Assembly: GCA_015680685.1 (NCBI GenBank) | Contig: MNCI01020127.1 | Coordinates: forward strand, 208,762 to 272,761 | Direction of reading: 5' to 3' | Length of the DNA stretch: 64,000 nt | Source: Gnetum montanum | Taxonomy: Eukaryota > Streptophyta > Gnetopsida > Gnetales > Gnetaceae | Program-made: the position numbers and the translations under genes | Notes under the pieces: model-generated | Seen by the model: the letters and a program-made list of their open reading frames with translations, nothing else | Database searches by the model: none | What the model was told of the DNA's origin: nothing | Shown: piece after piece, positions 11,851 through 23,000 of the stretch | Layout: each line of letters begins with the position of its first letter | Numbering within the stretch: the stretch's first letter is position 1

Positions 11851-12700
11851 TGATAAAGTTGATTTTTGTAGGACTATGATATTATAGCATAAGCTACATC
11901 ATCACATATGTGATATCGCAAGGTGTGTGCCAGCCTATAAATATAGCAGTTGGGGTGCATGAATCCGTAATAGATATCATTCCATAGTAGTGAAACTCTT
12001 TTAGTTTGTTTTCATGAATTTAATCTCTATCACTTAGAAGTGTATGCCTGCAGTGTGATGTTGAGTGATTGTACATTGTCTTTATTCAAGTGAATTATAC
12101 TTGGACATAGTTCATGACTGGAAATAAATATTGAGATTTCTTATCATCATTGTAGCAACCACTAAGTTTTATTTTTGTTTACTTAGAATAATTTTTCCTA
12201 TTTTCCTTAGTTAATCATTTACTTTACAAGAACTTTCTTTTACATGTTAAAGTAAGCAGTATGGATACGACTAGTTTTGAGCACTAAGTGTAGTTATTTG
12301 GTAACCCAGTAGTGTTATCACTTCATACGCCTAGTAGTGGTACACTTGGTAACCCCAGTGATGAATGCATGAGTTCAAGGCATGTATAGTAGACTTGGAT
12401 CATATATTCATTGCCTTAGGATAGAATATGTTTGTTTATTATTTTACTTAGAAGAAACTATTTTCATCCCACCATGTTTGGTGGGAGAAATAATGGCTAA
12501 ACAACATTAGACACCATATACCGTACAATGAGCTAAACCACACACATAGACTTCACTGGCTCAACATAGGAAGATAATGGTCTTGAACTTAAATCAATTG
12601 CTAGCATGATTACATTTCCTTGTCCACGGATTATAATTTGGTCATGTGTGAATGCCTGTGACTTGTGTGGTTGTGTGTTGGATTACTTCATTAGTCATCA
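11851..12700 (+). repeat. Solo LTR G of the Athila-like family
   Basis: It starts TGATAAAGTT and ends TTAGTCATCA, and aligns along its length with LTRs 24556-25462 and 55499-56351. U3 dyads include CATATGTGATATCGC; TATA (CTATAAATATAG) is at about 11935-11945; the paired GGTAACCC boxes are at about 12299-12355. There is no primer site after it and no internal region. The flanks are CATTC (11846-11850) and CCTTC (12701-12705), a 5-bp target duplication with one change. It arose by LTR-LTR recombination. Confidence 0.75.
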
Positions 12701-13253
12701 CCTTCCATTAAATTTGAAATTAAGGTAACATCATAAACACAGAATAATGCAACTTGAGTTGGTATTTTATGCATACATTCTTCATGTTTATTAATTAAAA
12801 AACCAAATAAAATAGGAGAGAGAAAACATACCTATTTAACACCAACAAAACTATTAAATAAAATTATTTCTTGCTCATTTGTAAACTGAAGACATACTCT
12901 TTCTAAAATTTTTGAATAGTGAATAATAGCATGTTAGGAATTTCTAAATTTTAAGTGCCTCTATAAATTGCTTCAAATGATGGAATCATAAACTTTAAAA
13001 AATTTCTACAAATTATATAAAGGTTGACTTGTGTGAAGTTTTTATTCTATCAATGTTAAAGTTTATACACTAATTGAATTTCATTACATTTATAACACAA
13101 TGTTGTTGCCTCAGGATCTTTTATAGGGAAATACACTTTTGTAATTAAGAGAATAAAATTAATATTATGGAAATATAAAATCAAAGCTTTGTTTATAATG
13201 GTAACTATTGCTCATAATCCTAACAATTATAAGTATAGTAAGTCTGACTAATT

Positions 13254-13258
13254 GAGTT
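13254..13258. repeat. Left target-site duplication GAGTT
   Basis: GAGTT here and at 20090-20094 flank the plus-strand TR-GAG element exactly at its LTR ends. Confidence 0.85.
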
Positions 13259-14022
13259 TGATGAGCCATGATATCGTGTCCCATCTTATCTTTTATAAAT
13301 AAGAGGTGACTTCCCTTGTTCAAGGCAGTTAGACTTAGACCCTTAGCTAAAATCTTGCAATTTTACCATTCTAGAGTTAGAATAATTCCTGTGTGTCCAC
13401 AGTAGGAGTCATAAAGTGAACGGATCTTTATTTGAGCAATTTGTACCTGAGCACACATTTGTGTACGACAATAAAGATGAACTTTATGATAAACCTTGCA
13501 GAATACAAATTAAGCTAAATAGTAATTAATTATTGTTAAATGTTTAAATGCTTTCCTAGTTAATTAATATCTCTTAACCCTTGGCTCTCCTAGTTAAGTA
13601 CATTTAGTATGACCGCTTCGAGCATGTGTGTAGTGCTTGGTAACCTAGTAATGATTAGCATTTGGTAATCCCAACAGCGTTGCACTAGTTCAGGATGTGT
13701 GCGACAAGTGGGAATGGATACTAGTGTTAGGAACAATTAGAACTTAGTTAGTGAATAGTTAATGAAAGTTAGTCATTTAGTTCTCCTTACCTTTCCCTAT
13801 TAGCATAAGACACCAAAAAGATAAAAGCTATAAAAATCATACACCTCAAGCTTACTTAACCATACAACCATGACAATACAATAAGTTTGGGAAGATAACG
13901 ATTGATTAACCTTGAGTGTTCCATTAAGGCACGTAAGCACTTAGTCCTTAGAGTTCAATCGGGTCGCATGTGAGATGCTTGTATTCATATGGTTGAGTGT
14001 AGGGGTACCTCGCCACTCATCA
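13259..14022 (+). repeat. LTR C (764 bp), 5' LTR
   Basis: It starts TGATGAG and ends CTCATCA, a perfect 7-bp terminal inverted repeat. TATAAATAAG begins at 13294. AATAAAG at about 13470 is a likely polyadenylation signal. Paired boxes (TTGGTAACC, TTGGTAATCCC) lie at about 13628-13672. Its U3 is shorter than that of LTR D. Confidence 0.9.
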
Positions 14023-14023
14023 T

Positions 14024-14041
14024 TGGTGCCGTTGCAAGGGA
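14024..14041 (+). other. Primer-binding site, tRNA-Asp type, decayed
   Basis: TGGTGCCGTTGCAAGGGA differs at three positions from the site at 233-250. It starts one base after the LTR. Confidence 0.85.
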
Positions 14042-14166
14042 CTTAGTTGTTTGTGCACTACGTAGAACATAGGAAATCATTCATATCATTGGGATGCTAG
14101 AAAGAACCCTTAGGGTTAATCAAGGAAAGATAAGAAAATGGTAATTGCACACCAAACAAGACAAAA

Positions 14167-17100
14167 ATGTCTTATTCTTCACATAAGAGCACTTCACTAC
14201 ATAGGACTAACACAAGAGATAGTCGGCGACATCATACATGTAACCAAGATCTACTAGTTTCTCAACAGTTTTGGGTAGTATATACTCATCATGATGAGTA
14301 TGTACCCAATTTTACCTTTATCCTCCACCAAGATGAACAACTACGTTGGAGAGACTTGGAGGGTAACATAGTGTTGCCTCTAGACCAATCAGTCCCCAAC
14401 ATGCTTCTTCGTGCTCTCACATGAATAGACATGCCACTTTTATATGCTAAATACGTTGCATGTGATCATGACACAAGGGACTACAATCCTAAAGAAGTGC
14501 AACATCAAAGGGACTTGTGACAGGAGAGATACCATACATCCTCGAAGGGTAAATGACCCCATAACGCTTTGCATGTCTTAAGCAAAATTGAGGGTGGTGA
14601 ACCTATTTCAACAGGTTCTCCACAAAATGATGTTTCCCCTCCTAATGATGGTTAGAAGGTGGTGTATCAGAACCTCCACTCCACGGTTCAAAACCTTGGT
14701 TTTGATCCCCATGAACATGAAGTGTTCAATGAGGGAACACAAACACACGATAAGGGCAGACATTCTGATCGTAATCACGATCAAGGCTGAGACCATCAAA
14801 GAGAAGGTAGAAAACATTATCATGGTGATGGTTCTCCTTCTTCTTCACCTTCATCATCACATTCACCCTTTCCTGCAGTGTCTGGACGCAGTCATAAGGA
14901 ACCTAACTGTGAGGATAAAGGAAAACAAAGTGAAAAATATCGTGAGATAGTCAAGAATGAGGACAAGGGAACTCTAAGGAATCAAGGCATGGAAGAAGGG
15001 AGAGTAGGGAACCACGTAGACATCACAGACACTATCAATGAGATGACCATGAAGAACCCCTACTCACAACTAGAAGCATGCTAGATATCATAGAGGTCGT
15101 AAGAGTTCCAACAAGGCACCAAAAGGAGAGTAGGATCAAGAGGTTAGACATGAACAATATCCCACGATTTAAAGGAGGATACAACGCTGATCCTCAAAAT
15201 CACTTACAAGCATTCCATGATGCATGTGCCTTGCAAAACATCAAGAACAAATGGCAAAAACTGAAGTTGTTCCCAAGGACACTAGTGAAAGAAGCGGAAA
15301 GCTAGTACCGATCCTTAGAACTGGAATCCATTTGGAGGTGGAGTACAATGTTAGAACTGTTTAATGATAAGTACCAAACATAATCTCGAGTGTCTAACCT
15401 GCGAAAGAAAATCCAAGGATGGAAGCAGGGAAATCATGATCCCTTGGATGCTACCATGGGCTGCTATTATGCACTATTACATCATTGCCCAGGCCATGGT
15501 TATTCGCAGCTAGATCAAATATGCCATCTTGTAGATGGACTTAGGCATGAAACAAGGAGAACCCTTGGAACGTATGCGCAAGGGAGATTATTAGAGCTTA
15601 GGTATCATGAGGTTCATAGATTGCTAGAGTAAGTAGCCAAAGAAGAAGGTGAGCTATGAAAGAGAGAAATTGTGGAAGAGTACAACCGAGATCCTTCCCT
15701 CTGAAAAAGGGGAGTGAGATTCTATCAGGAGGAGGAAGAGTCACCACTCAAAGAGATGGTGAATAGGAAAAATTTTCCACTCCAAAAGTTAACAATAGAA
15801 GTATCAAAAAAGGTAGACCAAATGTGGGACTCCCTAGATAGTAGGTTTGAAATTGTTCTTAAAATCATAGAGGAGTCTAGGAAGCGAGGTAGTGACTATG
15901 ACAAAAAGAAAAAGAGAAAAGTGGACAATGCACATAACAAAGGTAAGGGTAAAATGGCCATCACCAAAGAGGTTGTGGATTCAGATACGGACAATGAAGG
16001 TGGATGTGAGATATGCCAATACAACCATCCTATGGGATGTTGCCCAGTGATCTCACATCTACAAGAGTCTGGGGTGTATGCACTCAACCCACAACTTAAT
16101 AAACAACAAGCACCCTAATAGTTACCTTATCCCCAAGGTAACCCAAGGTAGTTCCACCAACCTTCAACATATTATCCAAGTGGAACTCCACCACAACCTG
16201 TTGAGCAACATCAATAGTGGCAATACCCATAGTCATGGGGGATGCCACCACTAAGGCAACAATACCCATACCAACAACTGAATCCATATGGCTACTATGT
16301 GCAAAAACTAATCTCTCCACATGAATCTATTGGTTACATGACACCAGAACATCACTACCAAGCTCGGGAGTATTATAGGACTCCTCCTAGGGGAGATAAC
16401 CCATAGACATACCATCCTTCAAATCCATATACAACTCTCACACCAATAGCTCCATTACCACCTACTCTAGCAATGTAAGGGGAACTCCCCACTCAGCTGC
16501 AGAAATGCAATGCTATGAGGGATGTAAATCTTTGACTTGCTACTAGTTCTGATAACTGTATGAAGAGAAGACCTTTCTTTAGAACCAACAGTCCAACCAA
16601 GCCCTCACAACCACAAGTGGTTGAACCTTTGAATGCCTTCCCATCAATTAAGTCTTTAGAGCTCCCTTCAAACCAAATACCGAGCTCAACGCATACGGTT
16701 ATGTTAACACATACTGTTACTAACTAGATTAAGGTGGGCCACCTTCCCAGGAAATTATTTGATCCTAGAAGCCCTCTAATCTATCTTCAAGTCGCTAGGA
16801 ATGAGCCATGTAAAGCTCTTCTGGACTCAGGTTCTGGAGTCAACTTAATATCATAAGATATGTAGAAAGCCTAGAACCTACCTCCATTAAAGAAGAGCAA
16901 TATTTTCCTAGAGTTGGCTGACCAGTCCATCACTGTTCCCTTGGGATTGATGGAAGACATTGTTACGACTGTGTGTGGGTGGTCATACCTAGCTAATTTC
17001 CTAGTGATACAAGTAAACAATGATAAAGGGGGCTTCCCAATAATAATGGGAAGGGCATGGCCAAGTACCATAAATGTGTGCCTAGGAATCTATGATCTTT

Positions 17101-17225
17101 CCTTGGAAATATCTAAGGAGAACACTTTTGGGAAGATCGAGAAGAAGAAGGTTCCATGCATCACATACAGTGATACAAGGTGTGACTGCATGCAGGAATG
17201 TTCAGCATTGCCTGCATGCAACTAG
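14167..17225 (+). pseudogene. gag-pro: Gag-protease polyprotein of TR-GAG copy C/D
   Basis: The start ATG is at 14167 (MSYSSHKST). The N-terminal block has PNFTFILHQDEQLRWRDLEG. The core retrotransposon Gag domain is at about 15135-15640, with FKGGYNADPQNHLQAFHDAC, then WRWSTMLELFNDKYQ and CPGHGYSQ. A basic linker and zinc-knuckle-like CEICQYNHPMGCC follow (about 15995-16040). The aspartic protease is at about 16800-17225 with ALLDSGSG and PIIMGRAW. It ends with a stop after PACN. Homologous residues continue out of frame to about 17390, where the pol deletion begins. Several frameshifts and stops break it. The role is particle formation and processing. Confidence 0.8.
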
Positions 17226-19292
17226 TGTGCACAAGAAATTAACATACAAAAATGCCTATATGTAGCAACCACACAACAAGAAGACACCCAATGGTTGATA
17301 GCTGATCAAGAGAGAAACTCACCAACGTGCATGTAATTAACTAAGGAAATAACCTGCGCCTACATTGGAAGCTTAAATGCACCTCTTGACTTAGTCATGG
17401 GGGAGAGGGCCACCTTTGCTGATCATTTAAGGCCCTCAGTTCTTTTTTAAGTTTTTGTTTTACACATTTTTATTTAACAAATTTCTTTAACTTTTCTTGT
17501 TTTTATTTTGCAACATCATTGATACTTTTTCATTTCTTTGTGTGGTTTTTTGTGTTGTTAGGTTCGTCACCTAATAAGTGCCCCTAATAGTGGTATGAAC
17601 TATATTCTATTAATTGCTAATGTTTGATTTTTACCTTTGAGTTATAATGTTGATACTAAGGTATGGTTCTCTTGATATAACAGGCAATGAGTCCATGTCA
17701 TCCATGCATATATGCATCCATGAATTTCTATGGTCTCTCTTGGCTTGGAATTGTATAGTCCATTTCTTAATCATAAAACTACCAATGAATTGGTGACTGA
17801 GTAGTTCTCAAACTGAGGAAGGAATCAAGGTCTAAAAAGGGTGTGACTTCAAGGGGATTTGATGCATTTGTGTTGGCCATTCTCTTGGGTGCTTGGATGT
17901 TTTCTTCTTGAGTTTTCCTTACCATTCTGATGTTGCTCCATTATCGGGATCTGAGCTAATAAAAATAATCAGTCTTTGCATGGCGTGGTTCTCACGCAAG
18001 AAAAAAAATGACAGTGAGAATTCAAAGCACACCCCTTAGACAAAATAATCATCTACGCTACAAGCACTAGTTATGGAACTAAATAAGCATGTTCCCTCTA
18101 ACTAAGGCCCTCTCTCGCTTCCTACTTTTCCTTTTCTCGTTTCATCAGAATGGTAGTGACTCTTTGGTGGTAGCATTCTTGTTACTTCAAGTGGATGGAT
18201 TGGCCAAATGTATTAATGTGAAGTCACTAGATGTGGATTTTTTGAGGCTATATTTGGAATGAGATCTACTAAGTTACATTAACCATAAATACACAAGGGG
18301 CTGTACACCACCTTGTTCTTGGGACTCCATTCCATTCTCTTCTCCTCATCATTCTTTCTCCATTTTCCACCTCATTGCTAGTTGTATCAATAGTCTATAT
18401 TTTGGTTGATGCATTGTTTTCTTTTTGGTAAATTCTTATGGTTAAGACTTTAACTCTTGCTTCCAAATGGCATTTCCAAAGCCTACGAACTCTTTGAATG
18501 TAGGATTGTTAGGGCATTAATGGCATGAGCTTGCTTTGGGGAGGATCCATTGCTATTCCTACTTGGTGCATCAGTTAACTTCTTTCCCTTAAACATTTCC
18601 GCAATCAAAATTTATTTTTTTCATTTCCACCTCTAACATCCATTTTATCAGTGTTGCCATTGTTTCTTTTTCTCCATCTTTCTTATTGTTTATATTTTTC
18701 CATTCTATTGCTACTAGAGGATTGCTCTTAGTCATGGGGGTCCTGGTCCAATTTTTTCAATTTTCTCCTAACCCCTACACCTTGGGTAGTCAGTGTTATA
18801 TCTCTAGAATCCGTATTAGCCATATCACAACTCAGCCAATGGACCATACACAGAGGCAAGGTATCAATTGCATTGTGATTTATTTATCCTTGCTAATATG
18901 AGACTGTGTTGTGTGTGCATATGGTAATCATACAACAATGGACTGGAATTAGAGGAAACACTTAGGATGGACTAGTGCTGGAACAGTCATGCAAGAAACA
19001 AGATTGATGGTGCGGTTATGGATGGACAATGAAAGGTGCAATTTTGGCATCGAAAACAGCAAATTTTCTTGTTTTCTCTCTCTTCTCTCTTAGCTGCCAA
19101 ATAAGGCCTGATGTCAAATGTGTATAGTGTTCACTCTTGTGATCATGAACACTAATATTGCCATGTATTGTAATGATGATCCGTTCACACATCATCCCAT
19201 TCACCATTAGTGTCATTCAAGTCAATAATCCCATACCTTCCCAATATTTTGTAAGGAACTCAAGGATGAGTTTTCATTCAGTCATGGGGGTA
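17226..19292 (+). other. Non-coding 3' region of TR-GAG copy C/D
   Basis: It begins with decayed post-protease sequence. From 17394 it joins sequence matching the end of Athila integrase and its spacer (GTCATGGGGGAGAGGGCC, then a T-rich tract; GGGTGTGAC...AAGGGGAT at about 17838). GTCATGGGGG occurs at 17394, 18731 and 19281. The CTTTGGGGAGGA box is at 18534-18545. No ORF with family resemblance is present. Confidence 0.65.
19281..19292 (+). other. G-rich tract at the 3' LTR (candidate plus-strand primer)
   Basis: GTCATGGGGGTA abuts LTR D (TGATGAG at 19293). Its position is that of a polypurine tract, though it is short. The Athila-like element has CTTGGGGATA at the same place. Confidence 0.55.
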
Positions 19293-20089
19293 TGATGAGT
19301 TGTGATATTGTATCTACCCCGCGATATCACGTATGCGATATCGTGTCCTATCTCATATTCTATAAATAAGAGGCGGCTTCCCTTGTTCAAGGCAGTTAGA
19401 CTTAGACCCTTAGCTAAACTGTTGCATTTTTACCATTCTAGAGTTAGAATAATTCCTGTGTGCCCACAGTAGGAGTCATAAAGTGAATGGATCTTTATTA
19501 AAGAAATTTGTACCTAAGCACACATTTGTGTACAGCAATAAAGACGAACTTGGTGATAAACTTAGCAACATACAGATTAAGCTAACTAGTAATTAATTAT
19601 TATTGAATGTTTAAATGCTTTCCTAGTTAATTAATCTCTCTCAAACCTTGACTCTCCTAGTTAAGTACACTCAGTACGATTGCTTCGAGCATGTGTGTAG
19701 TGCTTGGTAACCCAGTAACAATTAGCATTTGGTAATCCCAGCAGCGTTGCACTGGTTCAGGATGTGTGCGGCAAGTGGGAACAGATATTGGTGTTAGGAA
19801 CAATTAAAACTTAGTTAGTGAATAGTTAATGAAAGTTAGTCACTTAGTTCTCCTTACCTTCCCCTATTAGCATAAGACATCAAAAAGATAAAAGCTCTAA
19901 AAATCATACACCTCAAGCTTACTTAACCATACAACCGTGACAATACAAGTAAGTTTGGGAAGACAACAATTGATTAACCTTGAGTGTTCCATTAAGGCGC
20001 GTAAGCACTTAGTCCTTGGAGTTTGACCAAAGTGTGCGTGAGACGCTCGTATTCATATGGTTGAGTGTAGGGTACCTCGCCACTCATCA
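19293..20089 (+). repeat. LTR D (797 bp), 3' LTR
   Basis: It starts TGATGAG and ends CTCATCA. U3 dyads GCGATATCACGTATGCGATATCG lie at 19319-19342 with TATAAATAAG at 19361. It is followed directly by the GAGTT duplication at 20090-20094. Confidence 0.9.
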
Positions 20090-20094
20090 GAGTT

Positions 20095-23000
20095 GCTTAC
20101 GAATCATCTTATGATGAATAGAGTTAGATAGTACTGATTCCATAACTTCATAATTATTTCTAGTTTTAGTAATTCATAATCATCATCTTTGGCTTTTTTG
20201 TATCTCTAAGTTTTGCTTATGTTAAGTTCCTAAGAACTTAGTGTATTTTGGTGATGTTGCTCTTCTTATTAGTGCATCCTTTTTTGGTTCATATCCACTT
20301 CTCCATTGTAAGGTTATAATATACTTACAATTGTTTTTCATAAGTCAATGTATTATGAACTTCTATACTTTTTCTTTGTAAGCCTTCCTTTCGTTGAGTG
20401 TTAGAAAATATGCTTTCATAATTTTTTCTTTCTTTCTTGACTATTGTAAGCTTCATGATGACCTTCACTTATTTAAGAAACTAGGTGAGGCTACATATGT
20501 CATAACTTATATCTTCTCTTTCTCTTTAGGAAACTAGATCCTTTGATGCAAGGATATACTTTTGTCTTCTAAAACACTTGCTTCTTTAACATCTAGTCAC
20601 TTATTTAACCTTTTAGTTCTATTACTCAAGTGCTTATTACAAATTTTGTGTTTCGTAACAACTTCCTACATTGCTCCATGCTCTTGTTTGCTCTTGTGGC
20701 ATAGGACATTTATTCTTCATAATTTTACAAGTTTTTGTGATTCATAAACTCTTATGTATTACAAACATTGTTGTAGGTGTTGCTTCAATGCGACTTCTTT
20801 GTCTTACTTGGTCTCTCATAGTCATTCTTTATTTTTCTTCATTCCTTTTATCTATTCTTCATATGTTCTAAAGTAGGTAGGTATGCTTTCTTATCCTTCA
20901 TAAAGAGTTGTGATTCTTTATTGAATCATCATGATCAATCATAATTATTGTTGGATTAAGCTAAGAAACTAACAATGGTACTTTAACTTAAGAGTATACT
21001 CCAATAATCAATAATATATTTTAAAGTGATGAGATGATCTCTAATAGAACGTTGTTACCTAAATGTTGTTAGGAAATCACATGTATTTAACTTTATTTAG
21101 CACATCTTCTAAGCATATTAAAGCACTCTCTTTATTTTAATCTTGAAAAGATTTGCAAAATGGTAATACAAATAGTATTTTGAAAACTTTAGGGTAGTGT
21201 ACAAGAAAAGAAATTGTCATAGCTTAAGAATTTGCAAGATGTAGTTATTTAATTTAATGCATATGATTAATTCTTTAATATTTTTAGATGCATTTCAATG
21301 AATTAGCTTTAGTATTCTTAGTTAAATCACATGATTACATTGCTATTGTTGTTGTTGTTGTTACTAGTTTCATACATTAGTAAATACAATCCACTTATTA
21401 GGACATTTTTTTAAAGTTTTGTATCCGTTATTTTACTACTGTTGGAGCTCAATCATAGATCTAGTTCATATTTTATGATTAAATATTGAAATCTAATTAC
21501 CCCACGAAGTTTTTCTTTTGTCAGTTATCATTCATTTACAAGTGTTTGGCTATGCATATTTATTTCTTTATCCACATTTATGCTTAATTATGCACATCTA
21601 GTTAAGCATCTTTTATTTTCATTATGCACATATGATTATATTATACTCTATTCATGAAGCAATTATGGACCCTGATCCTACCTAGACCATTTCCCTTATT
21701 ACCTTTTTCATTAAACTAGGATTTGGAGTTCATTTTAATTATAATTAAATATTGCATATATTACCTTTGTTGAGAAAGTACCTTAGGATGATGTCCTACC
21801 TAAAATCTAACTTAAATGATGTGTCTAGGATATTTGAAGACACAACTTTTGACCCTTGGTTTACTAGAATTGGAGTTACAATTTTTGAGATATCACATTT
21901 ATAGTTTGCTAAAATACTATAAAATTTTTGGCATTTGAACTAGGTGACCATGATAAGTAATGACTAGATAAGATTTTAGCATATGATTAGGTAGAATACT
22001 TTTATAAGATCCTATAGGTTCAAATAGAATTTGATTTGGAGTCTTAATGTGTGTATTACAAGCATTTGAGTGTGAGGGCCTTAGTGAAGAGAGAAGTTTG
22101 AAAAATGAACTTATAAAAAAATATTTTGTAAAAAAAAAGAAATAAAAAGAAATAAAAAATAAAATTTCAAATAAAGATCAATGTTGTTACAAAAAACACA
22201 TTTACATGCATAATGCATACAACATATATGCATAACATATATGAATATGATGCATATTAACTTTTCTTTGCTACCTTGCATTTTCTCCACCACCTTATTT
22301 GCTGCTTGTTTTTTGCTATCCATTTTTTTAACCATTAGGTTTGTAATCATTATTTTCAAAAATAATGTTCTATCACATTTTTTTCTAAAAGGTGGTTTGT
22401 GCCATTTCTTCTTCGTTTTAAAGTTGATTTGAGCCTAGTTTCTTCCATTTTTCTCATTATAAATAGGTTATGGCCTTATTTATATCTTGTCATAGTTTGA
22501 AGAAGGGTTTTAGGTGTGATAGACTAAGCAAAGAAAAAACCAATTGAAAGCATTAGGCAAGAAAGGAAGACTTAAGAAAATTCTAGAAGCCATGCCAACA
22601 CATGCAAGGAAGTTTATTTTACTTTCCTTTCACATGGCTACTCCATATTGTTACAGACTTTCTATTTCTCCTCTCTATTTCATGCTCTTTTGTTATTTTT
22701 CTACAATTTTAATTAATATTTTGAGATTTTTTAGGATTTTTGTAATTTTGGGATTTTTTTTTAAAATTTTTTTTAATCTAGTTCATACCAGTTTTTGTCT
22801 TTTGGTAAATTTTGAAAATTGCAGAAATTATGCCCAAATTGCCCTTGAATATTCAGAATGTGCTCATGACATAAATATGATTTTGTAAGAATTTTGTGTA
22901 ATTTGAGCTTTTATAGATTTTTCACAAATTTGGACACCTTTTGGATTTTTGGAATAAAATAATAATATTTGTGGAACTAATTTTGCTCAGTTGATAGTTT

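Larger units (their letters stand above)
11390..13258 (-). pseudogene. LINE reverse transcriptase remnant
   Basis: On the minus strand, pieces align with non-LTR RT. These are a degraded F.KAFDS-like region (about 13000), GV....FLSPILFG (about 12800; family GV+QGCPLSPTLFG), a decayed YADD region ending TLISN (about 12720), and LQQMLNTLVDFC plus a KTK-like motif in the next exon-like block. This last block appears only after the solo LTR 11851-12700 is subtracted. No endonuclease is recognised. Every motif is damaged. The 5' part probably continues beyond 20090, across the TR-GAG insertion, but I could not confirm it. Confidence 0.5.
13259..20089 (+). mobile_element. Complete TR-GAG non-autonomous retrotransposon, copy C/D
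   Basis: This is a 6.83-kb element: LTR C, tRNA-Asp primer site, gag, protease, about 1.9 kb non-coding, G-tract, LTR D. A perfect 5-bp target duplication (GAGTT) proves it is one complete insertion. RT, RNase H and integrase are absent. The sequence after protease jumps directly to the region that follows integrase in the Athila-like element. LTRs C and D differ by roughly 10% over about 230 hand-aligned bases, so it is an old insertion. Mobilisation would need pol from an autonomous relative such as the element at 24556-56351. Confidence 0.9.

Noticed and set aside
13259-20089. Hidden RT or integrase in the TR-GAG element
   Set aside because: I looked on both strands for DD-type RT, TDNG, HHCC and ADHL motifs and found none between protease and LTR D.
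22111-22888. Frames with predicted hydrophobic stretches
   Set aside because: They come from T-rich low-complexity DNA, with no conserved motif.
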